A DNA stretch of 64,000 nucleotides from Flavobacteriaceae bacterium UBA7684 (GTDB taxonomy: Bacteria > Bacteroidota > Bacteroidia > Flavobacteriales > Flavobacteriaceae). Made by a program: the position numbers and the translations under genes. Shown here in pieces: positions 1 to 8,576 of this stretch. The notes below the pieces were generated by a model, which was not told the origin of the DNA, searched no databases, and saw nothing but the letters and a program-made list of their open reading frames with translations. The stretch is taken from assembly GCA_002482885.1 (NCBI GenBank), contig DLGW01000005.1:375568-439567 (forward strand). Reading direction: 5' to 3'. The number at the start of each line of letters is the position of its first letter. The first letter of the stretch is position 1.

Positions 1-1
1 C

Positions 2-721
2 TTTGCTGCTTTTGCTGCCCATAAAGAAGATGTGTTAATCATCACTCCTTCTGATCACGTAATAAGCAATGAACAATTATACCTAGATTCCATGCAAAGT
101 GCTGTAAATAAAGCTTTGGAAGGAAACGTCGTTACTTTTGGGATTAAACCAACCAGACCAGAAACAGGTTATGGTTATATAGAGTTTGAACAAGATAATG
201 TACTTTCTTTCAGAGAAAAACCAGACGTTAAAACTGCCGAAGAATTTATAAATAAAGGCAATTTTTACTGGAACAGTGGTATGTTTTGCTTTAAAGCAGG
301 AGTGTTTTTGGAAGAACTTGAAAAATATGAACCAGAAGTATTTCAAGCTTCGTTAAATGTTTGGAATCAAAGTAATGGCGGAAATTTAGATTTAGAATTA
401 TCTTTAAAAATTCCTTCTATAAGTGTGGATTATGCCGTTATGGAAAGAAGTAAAAAAATAAAAGTAGTTGCTTCTCATTTTGAATGGTCTGATTTAGGTT
501 CTTTTGAATCGGTATACGATTATTTAGTAGAAACTGGATATCCAACCGACGAAAAAGGAAATATGGTTTTAGGAACAACCTTACATACCTCTTTTTTAGG
601 ATTAGAAAAATGCATTTTGGTTTATACGGATGATGCTTTAATGGTGCTAAAAAAAGAAAAATCACAGGAAGTGAAAAATATCTATCAACAATTAGAATCT
701 ACACAATCAAAATTATTATAA
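2..721 (+). CDS. manC: Mannose-1-phosphate guanylyltransferase (5' end outside window)
   Basis: Makes GDP-mannose from mannose-1-phosphate and GTP in the cytoplasm, the first committed step towards the GDP-fucose made by the following genes. The frame is open to the left edge and the upstream codons read FAAFAAHKED, which fits the family, so the GTG at 32 is an internal valine and the true start lies outside the window. Visible motifs are ITPSDHVI, NSGMF and FREKP, the last matching the pyrophosphorylase active-site signature F-x-E-K-P. The cupin isomerase domain that is often fused to this enzyme is here a separate gene three bases downstream. Roughly the N-terminal third of the protein is missing. 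Confidence 0.93.
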   Translation, partial: FAAFAAHKEDVLIITPSDHVISNEQLYLDSMQSAVNKALEGNVVTFGIKPTRPETGYGYIEFEQDNVLSFREKPDVKTAEEFINKGNFYWNSGMFCFKAGVFLEELEKYEPEVFQASLNVWNQSNGGNLDLELSLKIPSISVDYAVMERSKKIKVVASHFEWSDLGSFESVYDYLVETGYPTDEKGNMVLGTTLHTSFLGLEKCILVYTDDALMVLKKEKSQEVKNIYQQLESTQSKLL

Positions 722-724
722 AAT

Positions 725-1066
725 ATGGAACATGATATCAGACCTTGGGGAGAATATTGGGTATTGGAAGACGCTCCAACACATAAAGTAAAAAGAATTT
801 TAGTTTATCCAGGCGGTAGACTTTCTTATCAATACCACCACAAACGTGCCGAGGTTTGGACTATGGTTTCAGGAGTGGGTAGAATTACACTTGATGGTGA
901 AATTAAAGACTATAAAGTAGGGGAAACCGCTATTATTCCATTAGGAGCAAAGCATCGTATAGAAAATCCATTTAAAGAACCTTTGGTTTTTGTAGAGGTT
1001 CAACATGGCACTTATTTCGGAGAAGATGATATTGTTCGAATCGAAGATGACTATCAACGTTCTTAA
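725..1066 (+). CDS. Cupin mannose-6-phosphate isomerase (type II PMI domain, stand-alone)
   Basis: A 113-residue single-domain cupin that matches the C-terminal isomerase half of bifunctional AlgA/ManC enzymes. It has the metal-binding YHHKRAEVW segment, the PLGAKHRIENP strand and the terminal GEDDIVRIEDDY block typical of that family. It probably interconverts fructose-6-phosphate and mannose-6-phosphate to feed GDP-mannose synthesis. It starts three bases after the guanylyltransferase stop, so the two are co-translated and represent a split version of the fused enzyme. The assignment as an isomerase rather than a non-catalytic cupin rests on family resemblance and context. Confidence 0.82.
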   Translation: MEHDIRPWGEYWVLEDAPTHKVKRILVYPGGRLSYQYHHKRAEVWTMVSGVGRITLDGEIKDYKVGETAIIPLGAKHRIENPFKEPLVFVEVQHGTYFGEDDIVRIEDDYQRS

Positions 1067-1081
1067 TTAAATTTTAAAGTA

Positions 1082-2038
1082 ATGATTTCCACAAATTCAA
1101 ATATATATATTGCAGGACATAAAGGCATGGTGGGTAGTGCCATATGGAGAGCTTTAAAAAATAAGGGTTATACCAAATTGATTGGTTTAAGCAGTCGTGA
1201 ATTGGATTTAAAAAATCAAGTAGCTGTAAGTGACTTTTTTAAGATTCATAAACCCGATGTGGTTATTGATGCCGCAGCAAGAGTTGGCGGAATTTTAGCC
1301 AACAATAATTATCCATATCAGTTTTTGATGGATAATATGTTAATACAAAATAATTTGATAGAAGCTTCTTTAAAAGTAGATGTAAAAAAATTCATCTTTT
1401 TAGGTAGTTCTTGTATTTATCCTAAGTTAGCTCCACAACCTTTACAAGAAGATTGTTTATTAACCGATTCATTAGAACCTACCAATGAATGGTACGCATT
1501 AGCTAAAATCACAGGAGTTAAATCTTGCCAAGCCATTAGAAAACAATTTAATAAAGATTATTTTAGTTTGATGCCTACCAATTTATATGGTTCATTTGAT
1601 AATTTTGATTTAAATACTTCTCATGTATTGCCTGCAATGATTCGTAAATTTCATGAAGCAGTACAAAACAATCATGCACCTGTTACGCTTTGGGGCAGTG
1701 GTACTCCTATGAGAGAGTTTTTATATGTAGATGATATGGCTGATGCAGTGGTATTTGCTTTAGAAAATGATATGCCGGAGTATCTGTATAATGTAGGTAC
1801 AGGCGTGGATATTACCATTAAGGAATTAGCAGAAACGATTAAAAAAATAACTGGACATCAAGGAGAAATCATTTGGGATTCTACAAAACCAGACGGTACA
1901 CCCAGAAAATTAATGGATGTTTCTAAAATGAAGGGTTTAGGCTGGCAATATAAAATCGATTTAGAAGAAGGTATTAAGCTAACTTACGATTGGTATATCA
2001 ATAACGTTGAAACTGCAAAAAAAGTAACAATTGATTAA
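1082..2038 (+). CDS. fcl: GDP-L-fucose synthase
   Basis: NADPH-dependent 3,5-epimerase/4-reductase that turns GDP-4-keto-6-deoxymannose into GDP-L-fucose. The 318-residue protein has the short-chain dehydrogenase nucleotide-binding loop AGHKGMVGSAIWR near its N terminus, the GSSCIYP strand and the catalytic WYALAKITG (Tyr-x3-Lys) that are characteristic of WcaG/Fcl. Length is normal. It lies just before gmd, whose product is its substrate, so the pair supplies fucose for the polysaccharide. The order fcl then gmd is the reverse of the biochemical order. Confidence 0.94.
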   Translation: MISTNSNIYIAGHKGMVGSAIWRALKNKGYTKLIGLSSRELDLKNQVAVSDFFKIHKPDVVIDAAARVGGILANNNYPYQFLMDNMLIQNNLIEASLKVDVKKFIFLGSSCIYPKLAPQPLQEDCLLTDSLEPTNEWYALAKITGVKSCQAIRKQFNKDYFSLMPTNLYGSFDNFDLNTSHVLPAMIRKFHEAVQNNHAPVTLWGSGTPMREFLYVDDMADAVVFALENDMPEYLYNVGTGVDITIKELAETIKKITGHQGEIIWDSTKPDGTPRKLMDVSKMKGLGWQYKIDLEEGIKLTYDWYINNVETAKKVTID

Positions 2039-2062
2039 TAAAAACATAACTAAGAAACTATA

Positions 2063-3217
2063 ATGAAAACAGCTCTAATCACAGGAATCACAGGTCAAGA
2101 TGGTTCATATTTAGCCGAATTATTACTATCTAAAGGATATGTGGTACATGGTATCAAGAGAAGATCGTCTTTGTTTAACACAGATCGTATTGATCATTTG
2201 TACCAAGATCCACATGTAGATAATCAGAAGTTAGTGTTACATTATGGTGACTTAACCGATTCTATGAATTTGACAAGAATCATCCAAGAAACACAACCAG
2301 ATGAAATTTACAATCTAGGAGCTATGTCTCACGTAAAAGTATCGTTTGATTCTCCGGAATATGTAGGCAATGTAGATGGATTAGGAACCTTACGCATCTT
2401 AGAAGCGGTTCGATTATTAGGATTAACTAAGAAAACTAGAATTTATCAAGCCTCTACTTCTGAATTGTATGGAGGAATGGAAGAAAATAAAAATGAAAGA
2501 GGTTTTTACGATGAAAATTCACCGTTTTATCCTCGTTCACCTTATGGTGTAGCTAAAATCTACGGATTTTGGATTACCAAAAACTATAGAGAAGCATACG
2601 ACATGTATGCTTGTAATGGAATCTTATTCAATCATGAATCACCAAGAAGAGGAGAAACTTTCGTAACCCGAAAAATTACTCGTGGGGTAGCCAAAATTGC
2701 TTTAGGATTACAAGACAGACTTTACATGGGTAATCTAGATTCACTTAGAGACTGGGGTCATGCTAAGGATTATGTAGAAGCGATGTGGAGAATTTTACAG
2801 CAAGATACTCCAGAGGATTACGTGATTGCCACAGGGGTAACTACAAAAGTTAGAGATTTTATTAAAATGTCTTTTGCCGAAGTTGGATTTAACTTACGTT
2901 TTGAAGGAGAAGGAGTAGATGAATTAGGGATTTTAGATTCATTTAATGAAGAAGTAGTTAATAATACATTAGCAGGACACGAAATAAAAGCTAAAATTGG
3001 AGATGTTTTAGTAAAAATTGATCCTAGATATTTTAGACCAACAGAAGTAGATTTACTATTAGGAGATCCAACAAAATCGAAAACTAAATTAGGTTGGAAA
3101 CCTCAATATGATTTAGCAGGATTGGTAGAAGAAATGGTTGCCTCGGATTTAGCGATTTTCAAAAAGGACATTCATTTGTTGAAAGCAGGTCATACAATAT
3201 TAAGACAAGAAGAATAA
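2063..3217 (+). CDS. gmd: GDP-mannose 4,6-dehydratase
   Basis: Converts GDP-D-mannose to GDP-4-keto-6-deoxy-D-mannose. The 384-residue protein begins with the Rossmann loop GITGQDGSYLAELLL, has STSELYGG, and carries the active-site SPYGVAKIYG (Tyr-x3-Lys) and the FNHESPRRGETFVTRKI block, all diagnostic of Gmd. The motif GDPTKSKTKLGWKP near the C terminus is also family-typical. It sits 24 bases after fcl and five bases before the next epimerase gene, inside the polysaccharide operon. Confidence 0.95.
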   Translation: MKTALITGITGQDGSYLAELLLSKGYVVHGIKRRSSLFNTDRIDHLYQDPHVDNQKLVLHYGDLTDSMNLTRIIQETQPDEIYNLGAMSHVKVSFDSPEYVGNVDGLGTLRILEAVRLLGLTKKTRIYQASTSELYGGMEENKNERGFYDENSPFYPRSPYGVAKIYGFWITKNYREAYDMYACNGILFNHESPRRGETFVTRKITRGVAKIALGLQDRLYMGNLDSLRDWGHAKDYVEAMWRILQQDTPEDYVIATGVTTKVRDFIKMSFAEVGFNLRFEGEGVDELGILDSFNEEVVNNTLAGHEIKAKIGDVLVKIDPRYFRPTEVDLLLGDPTKSKTKLGWKPQYDLAGLVEEMVASDLAIFKKDIHLLKAGHTILRQEE

Positions 3218-3222
3218 ACAAT

Positions 3223-4230
3223 ATGAAAATATTAGTAACTGGAGCAGCTGGTTTTATTGGATTTCATTTATCTGATAAACTAATCAATAAAGGCTATGAG
3301 GTTGTTGGCTTAGATAATATCAACGATTATTATATTCAACAATTAAAATATGATAGATTAAAAGAGTTAGGCATTCATGAAATCGTTGAAGGAAAAGTTC
3401 AATATCAATCTGATAGTAAACCGTTTACTTTTATAAAAGGCGATTTAGAAGATGTATCACTTTGGGAAAACTACATAAAGCCATTAGGAATAACTCATAT
3501 CATTCATTTAGCCGCACAAGCAGGGGTTAGATATAGTTTAGAAAATCCAAGAGCTTATATTTCTTCAAATATTAGTGGTTTTTTAAATGTACTAGAATTT
3601 TGTCGCGAGCAAAAAATCAATCATTTGATTTATGCGAGTAGCTCTTCAGTATATGGTATGAATTCACAACAACCATTTTCTGAAAGCGAAAGATGTGATC
3701 AACCGGTTAGTTTATATGCCGCTACCAAGCGTGCTAACGAAATGATGGCATTTACTTACCATCATTTATATGGAATTAATTCCATGGGACTAAGATTTTT
3801 CACGGTTTATGGACCTTGGGGAAGACCAGATATGGCCCCCATTTTATTTACCAAAGCAGCTTACGAAGGTAAAGCCATAAAAGTATTTAATCATGGAAAT
3901 CAAAGTCGTGATTTTACTTATATCGACGATATTGTTAATGGAATTATTTCTATTTACGAGAAAAAAGAAGAAGTGGTAAAAGGTGCTCCAGTATGTAATA
4001 TTGGTAATGGTAGCCCAGTTGATTTAATGGGATTTATACGTGCCATTGAAAAAGAAACAGGTATTGAATTGAAAAAAGAATATACCGATGCGCAACCTGG
4101 CGATGTAGCCATAACTTTTGCGGATACTTCAAAATTATCAAAAGAGGTAAATTATAATCCATCAGTGAACATTTCAGAAGGAGTTAAAAAGTTTATCGAT
4201 TGGTATAAAACATATAACAAAATAAAATAG
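3223..4230 (+). CDS. NAD-dependent epimerase, UDP-glucuronate 4-epimerase type
   Basis: Extended short-chain dehydrogenase of 335 residues with the NAD loop TGAAGFIGFHL, the segment DNINDYY seen in the LpsL/CapI group of UDP-glucuronate 4-epimerases, and the catalytic SLYAATKRANE (Tyr-x3-Lys). The SMGLRFFTVYGPWGRPDMA block also fits that group. The likely product is UDP-galacturonic acid, giving an acidic sugar to the polymer. Other hexuronic acid or N-acetylhexosamine epimerases share the fold, so the exact substrate is inferred. Confidence 0.82.
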   Translation: MKILVTGAAGFIGFHLSDKLINKGYEVVGLDNINDYYIQQLKYDRLKELGIHEIVEGKVQYQSDSKPFTFIKGDLEDVSLWENYIKPLGITHIIHLAAQAGVRYSLENPRAYISSNISGFLNVLEFCREQKINHLIYASSSSVYGMNSQQPFSESERCDQPVSLYAATKRANEMMAFTYHHLYGINSMGLRFFTVYGPWGRPDMAPILFTKAAYEGKAIKVFNHGNQSRDFTYIDDIVNGIISIYEKKEEVVKGAPVCNIGNGSPVDLMGFIRAIEKETGIELKKEYTDAQPGDVAITFADTSKLSKEVNYNPSVNISEGVKKFIDWYKTYNKIK

Positions 4231-4257
4231 TCCAACTACACAACTTAAATCAAAACA

Positions 4258-5523
4258 ATGAACTACAACAGTAAAGTAATAGTCGAAAAATCTCGTTTAG
4301 AAGGAGTAGTAAAAATAAGTGGAGCAAAAAATAGTTCTTTACGTCTGTTGGCGGCTTCTTTACTTACCGAAGAAACGGTAGAATTATCCAATTTTCCTAA
4401 TGGATTACTAGATGTTAAAATACATTTAGATATGCTAGAAGTATTAGGTAAGAAGTACGAAGCTAAAGGAGATTATGTTAAAATTACTGAAGTAGCCGGA
4501 AATTCTATCACTACATTAAAGTGGGATGAACGCTCTATAAGAAATACTTTATTGATTTTAGGTGCATTAACTGCCCGTTTCGGAGAAGGTCGTGTTCCAT
4601 TACCCGGAGGTTGTAAATTAGGGGAACGTAAGTATGATTTGCACGTGATGTTATTAGAAAGATTAGGTGCAAAAGTTTGGGAAGAAGATGATTATTTATG
4701 TGCAAAAAGTGACGGTAGATTAGTAGGTACTGACATATTTTTATCAATGCGTTCTACAGGAGCAACTGAAAATGCTATCATTTGCGGAAGTTTAGCTAAA
4801 GGAACTACAACGGTTTGGAATCCACACATTAGACCAGAAATATTAGATTTAATTGACATGCTTCGAAAAATGGGAGCAAAAATCGAAGTTTTCGGACAAA
4901 AATGTATTCAAATCACCGGATGTGAAAATTTAGTAGGAGTTAAGCACAGTGTAATTCCGGATAATATGGAAGCTTTAACATGGGCTATTGGTTCTGTAAT
5001 TACTGGTGGTGATGTTGAAATTTTAGATTTTCCTTATGAACACTTAGAAATTCCTTTAGTGTATTTACGTGAAAGCGGGATGAAGTTATATAGAGGAGAC
5101 AATAGTTTATTAGTTCGTGGAGGAAATGCTTACCCAGTAGAAATCAGTACTGGGCCTTATCCAGGAATTAATTCAGATATGCAACCTATTATAGCCGTTT
5201 ATGGAGCCATGTGTCAAGGAGAATCAAAAATTGTTGATTTACGTTTTCCAGGACGTTACGGCTATGCAGAAGAGTTAGCTAAAATGGGTATGAAGTACGA
5301 TGTACAAGGTGATTTATTAGTGATACACGGAGGTAAGCAATTAGAAGGAGCTAGAGTTAAAGCATTAGACCTAAGGGCTGGAATAGCTCTTTTATTAGCA
5401 GGTATGACAGCTACCGGACAAACAATTATAGAAAGTGCTTGGCAAATTGGACGTGGATACGAACATTTAGAAAGTAAATTGGAAGGTTTGGGAGTTAAAA
5501 TCAAAGTAGATGATAACATTTAA
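4258..5523 (+). CDS. MurA-type enolpyruvyl transferase in the polysaccharide locus
   Basis: A 421-residue homologue of UDP-N-acetylglucosamine 1-carboxyvinyltransferase. The catalytic positions of MurA can be followed: Lys24 in GAKNSSLR, the PEP-binding Cys119 in LPGGCKLGERKYDLH, Asp307 in INSDMQPI and Arg373 in LDLRAGIALLLAG. It therefore looks active. Placement among fucose, uronic acid and flippase genes suggests it is a second, polysaccharide-dedicated copy rather than the peptidoglycan enzyme. The likely product is an enolpyruvyl derivative of a UDP-amino sugar, but this window cannot show whether another murA exists. The next gene overlaps its last codons. Confidence 0.85.
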   Translation: MNYNSKVIVEKSRLEGVVKISGAKNSSLRLLAASLLTEETVELSNFPNGLLDVKIHLDMLEVLGKKYEAKGDYVKITEVAGNSITTLKWDERSIRNTLLILGALTARFGEGRVPLPGGCKLGERKYDLHVMLLERLGAKVWEEDDYLCAKSDGRLVGTDIFLSMRSTGATENAIICGSLAKGTTTVWNPHIRPEILDLIDMLRKMGAKIEVFGQKCIQITGCENLVGVKHSVIPDNMEALTWAIGSVITGGDVEILDFPYEHLEIPLVYLRESGMKLYRGDNSLLVRGGNAYPVEISTGPYPGINSDMQPIIAVYGAMCQGESKIVDLRFPGRYGYAEELAKMGMKYDVQGDLLVIHGGKQLEGARVKALDLRAGIALLLAGMTATGQTIIESAWQIGRGYEHLESKLEGLGVKIKVDDNI

Positions 5524-6049
5524 AACTACTTTAAGTAATATAAAAAGTGACGTACCTAAAGGACAATTCATAGTTCAGTTTTTTTTAGCTTATTTTTTTA
5601 ACCCTGGTTTCAGAGTATTGTTAAATCATCGTTTAGGTAAGTTTTTTTACTTTTCTAAAAATCCAATTTTAAAGCTAATAGCTTTAAGGTATAAACAAAA
5701 ATTGGTAGTTAAAAGAAGTTGTGATATTTCATATAAATGCCAAATAGAAAAAGGAGTTAAATTTCCTCATCCCTTAGGAATTGTAATCGGAGAAGGAGTT
5801 GTCATTAAAGATGATGTGAAAATTTGGCAACAAGTTACTTTAGGAAGTCATGGTAAAATAGGCCAGGGTTTAAATTATCCAGTGATTGAAAGTGGTGTTA
5901 AGATATTTTCAGGCGCTAAAGTAATAGGAGGTATTAAAGTTGGTTCTTATTCTATTATCGGTGCTAATTCGGTGGTATTACAAGATATTCCTTCAAATTC
6001 AGTTGCTGTTGGTGCTCCTGCAAAAATTATAAAAACAAATGATAAATAA
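5510..6049 (+). CDS. Hexapeptide-repeat acyltransferase, serine acetyltransferase-like
   Basis: A 179-residue left-handed beta-helix protein of the CysE-like branch: the C-terminal half shows hexapeptide repeats (for example IVIGEGVVIKDDVKI), the QQVTLGSHGK strand containing the usual acceptor-site region, and the terminal VAVGAPAKII. It most likely O-acetylates the polysaccharide or one of its precursors with acetyl-CoA. The N-terminal 70 residues are basic and aromatic. The proposed ATG overlaps the preceding gene by 14 bases, which indicates translational coupling; no better internal start was seen. A role in cysteine synthesis is unlikely in this context. Confidence 0.78.
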   Translation: MITFKTTLSNIKSDVPKGQFIVQFFLAYFFNPGFRVLLNHRLGKFFYFSKNPILKLIALRYKQKLVVKRSCDISYKCQIEKGVKFPHPLGIVIGEGVVIKDDVKIWQQVTLGSHGKIGQGLNYPVIESGVKIFSGAKVIGGIKVGSYSIIGANSVVLQDIPSNSVAVGAPAKIIKTNDK

Positions 6050-6076
6050 GTCAATAGTTACATTGAAATAAACGAT

Positions 6077-7372
6077 ATGAGCAATTTTTTTAAAGATTTA
6101 GCGAGTGTTGGTTTAAGTAAAATATTAATAATTGTTTTTGGACTTCTTAATACGGTTTTGATTGCTAGACTCTTAGGGCCAACCGCAAATGGAGTTATAG
6201 GTTCCTTGAGTGTTTATCCTACCTTATTTATGACCATAGGTTCTTTAGGAATCAGACAATCAGCTACTTATTTTGTTGGTCAAAAAATGTATGGAATAGA
6301 TGATATTAAAAGAGCAATTGTAAACATTTGGTTTATTACCTCTATTGTATGCGTATTGGCTTGTTTTCTACTAATTTATTTTTTTAGTAGTAACGGAAAT
6401 AAATTAATTTTAGTGGCTTTATCAGTTATACCTATTCCTTTTTCTCTTTTTAATACTTATAGCTCTGGTATATTTTTAGGACAAAATAATATCAGCGGTT
6501 TCAATAGGATTAATTGGCTTCCAACAATGATAACTTTTGTTTCTAACATCCTATTAGTGTGGATTTTTAAGTTTAATATTAGCGGAGCTTTACTAGCCAC
6601 TTTAATTGGGAATATTTCGATATCGTTTCTTTTTGCATTCAAAGAGGATTTTTTTAAATATTTTAATTTTAGAAATATTGACTTTGAATTAATAAAATCA
6701 ATGTTAAAATTAGGATTGATTTATGCGGTTTCTCTATTAATTATAAACCTAAATTATAAATTAGATGTGATCTTATTAGATAGATTATCTAATAATTATG
6801 AAATTGGTATTTATGGAAAAGGAGCTGCGTTAATGGAATACTTATGGCAAATACCTATGCTGTTAAGTTCTATTATTTTTGCTAGAAGTGCAAATGCTAA
6901 GGACGGTAAAGCTTTTTCTTATAAAGTCTTAAGTTTACTAAGAATATCGTTTATTATAGTTTTTGTTGCTTCAGTATTTTTATTCGTTTTAGCACCTTAT
7001 ATCGTTTTATTATTATTTGGAGAAGAATTTAATGCTAGTGTTTCAGTTTTAAGATTACTATTACCAGGTGTTTTGCTAATGACAATTGTAAAAGTACTAT
7101 ATGTTGATTTAGCGGGAAAGGGAAATTTATGGGGTTCAATCAAATCAATGACTATTGGAATAATTATTAACATAATTTTAAATATCATTTTAATTCCAAA
7201 GTATGGAGCAAACGGTTCGGCTTTCTCATCAGCAGTTAGCTATAGTATTGCTTCTATTTTGTTTTTATATTATTATATTAATCAAATTGGATTAAGTTTT
7301 TCAGATGTAGTAAAGTTTTCATCTGAAGATAAAGTTTATTTCGATAAGATAATTAAAAAGTTTAAACGATAA
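6077..7372 (+). CDS. wzx: Polysaccharide flippase (Wzx / RfbX family)
   Basis: A 431-residue membrane protein with about a dozen hydrophobic segments and the MOP-superfamily start SKILIIVFGLLNTVLIARLLGPTANG divided across the first helix and loop. It would move undecaprenyl-linked repeat units across the inner membrane to the Wzy polymerase. The segment LAGKGNLWGSIKSMTIG and the closing IPKYGANGSAFSSAVSY are typical of bacterial repeat-unit flippases. Its place between acyltransferase and glycosyltransferase genes, with a wzy gene four genes on, supports a Wzx/Wzy-dependent pathway. Confidence 0.87.
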   Translation: MSNFFKDLASVGLSKILIIVFGLLNTVLIARLLGPTANGVIGSLSVYPTLFMTIGSLGIRQSATYFVGQKMYGIDDIKRAIVNIWFITSIVCVLACFLLIYFFSSNGNKLILVALSVIPIPFSLFNTYSSGIFLGQNNISGFNRINWLPTMITFVSNILLVWIFKFNISGALLATLIGNISISFLFAFKEDFFKYFNFRNIDFELIKSMLKLGLIYAVSLLIINLNYKLDVILLDRLSNNYEIGIYGKGAALMEYLWQIPMLLSSIIFARSANAKDGKAFSYKVLSLLRISFIIVFVASVFLFVLAPYIVLLLFGEEFNASVSVLRLLLPGVLLMTIVKVLYVDLAGKGNLWGSIKSMTIGIIINIILNIILIPKYGANGSAFSSAVSYSIASILFLYYYINQIGLSFSDVVKFSSEDKVYFDKIIKKFKR

Positions 7373-7377
7373 TTTTT

Positions 7378-8574
7378 ATGTATTTATTTGATAAGGAAAG
7401 ATCAGGTCGTTTACCTTTTGATATTGGGGAAGCATCGTTTCCAAAAATGTTATGGGAGAAAAAATTACCACATTTTCCTGTAAGCGCTCCAGAATCAAGT
7501 GCTGCAATTGATTTAAACGGAAACATATATTTTGGGTGTCACAATGGATGCATTTATTCAATTGACACGGATGGAAAAACAAGGTGGCAATTTATAACAC
7601 GTAATAAAGTTTATTCAAGCCCATTAGTCTTCGAGGATAAAGTCATTTTTTGTTGTAATGGTGCGGATGTCTTATGTTTATCTTTAAACGGAGAATTTTT
7701 ATGGGCTTATGAAGGATTTAAAGAATTAAAAAAAGTAGGTACTCTAAAAAAAATATTTGGATACATCTACAGTTATTTCGTTTATGATTACCACGATAAA
7801 TCTATTAATGTGAATAAGATAACTGCTTGGTGTTCTCCTAATATGTTATCAAATAAAACCATTATTGTCAATTTATATGGGGTAGGAGTGGTTGCTATAG
7901 ATATAAATTCAGGTAAAGTAATTTGGAAAAGAAGCCTAGGATTACCTTGGTTTCATTTGACAGGAGTTGCCATAGTTAACGATCAAACTGAAGAGAAAAT
8001 AGTTACTGTTTCACAATCTAGATTTTTGTTTTTAATAAGTTCTAAAGGTGAGGTTGTTTGGAAGAAAAAATTAAAATTTTTAGGTAATTCTTGGTCAAAT
8101 CCTAGTATAGACAAAGAAGAAAAAGCAATTTATTGCTCGACCAGTTTTAAAAATAATTGTTCTTATTCTTACAAATATAAATTAGACGGAGAATTAGTTT
8201 GGAGTTTAAAATTACCAGGAGGAATACGTGGGTCAATAGCCATTTCATATTCTGATTTTGTATTAATTCCATGTATGAATGGGGTATTATATTTTGTTAG
8301 AAAATCAGACGGTAGCATTATAAAAGAAATGAAAATTGCATCACCTAACAGAGGGTTATGGACATCTCCTACTATTGATTCTAAAAATAATATACTGGTA
8401 AATGTTACTGAAAATTATCAGAAAGGCGCATTAATCAAAATAGATTCAAGTAGTGGAAAAATTATTTGGAAAAATGAATACGGAAAGGCTCTTAGTGTGC
8501 CTGTAATTGATTCTGAGGGAAATATATATACAGGTACTTGGGATAGTAATTATTTTAAATTTAGTACAAAGTAA
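7378..8574 (+). CDS. PQQ-like beta-propeller repeat protein, cytosolic
   Basis: A 398-residue protein built of WD/PQQ-like blades. Repeated Gly-x-x-x-Trp endings are visible, such as DGKTRWQF, NGEFLWAY, SGKVIWKR, KGEVVWKK, DGELVWSL and SGKIIWKN, each preceded by short Asp/Asn-Gly-Asn strands. That gives about seven blades, a closed propeller. No signal peptide or lipobox is present, so it is predicted to stay in the cytoplasm, unlike PQQ dehydrogenases or BamB. It lacks a recognisable catalytic set and more likely acts as a scaffold or lectin-like partner. It is packed between the flippase and a glycosyltransferase gene. Its job is not known. Confidence 0.78.
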   Translation: MYLFDKERSGRLPFDIGEASFPKMLWEKKLPHFPVSAPESSAAIDLNGNIYFGCHNGCIYSIDTDGKTRWQFITRNKVYSSPLVFEDKVIFCCNGADVLCLSLNGEFLWAYEGFKELKKVGTLKKIFGYIYSYFVYDYHDKSINVNKITAWCSPNMLSNKTIIVNLYGVGVVAIDINSGKVIWKRSLGLPWFHLTGVAIVNDQTEEKIVTVSQSRFLFLISSKGEVVWKKKLKFLGNSWSNPSIDKEEKAIYCSTSFKNNCSYSYKYKLDGELVWSLKLPGGIRGSIAISYSDFVLIPCMNGVLYFVRKSDGSIIKEMKIASPNRGLWTSPTIDSKNNILVNVTENYQKGALIKIDSSSGKIIWKNEYGKALSVPVIDSEGNIYTGTWDSNYFKFSTK

Positions 8575-8576
8575 AT

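Noticed and set aside
4535..4747. Small minus-strand frame inside the MurA paralogue
   Set aside because: It is antisense to conserved catalytic motifs and has no features of a real gene.
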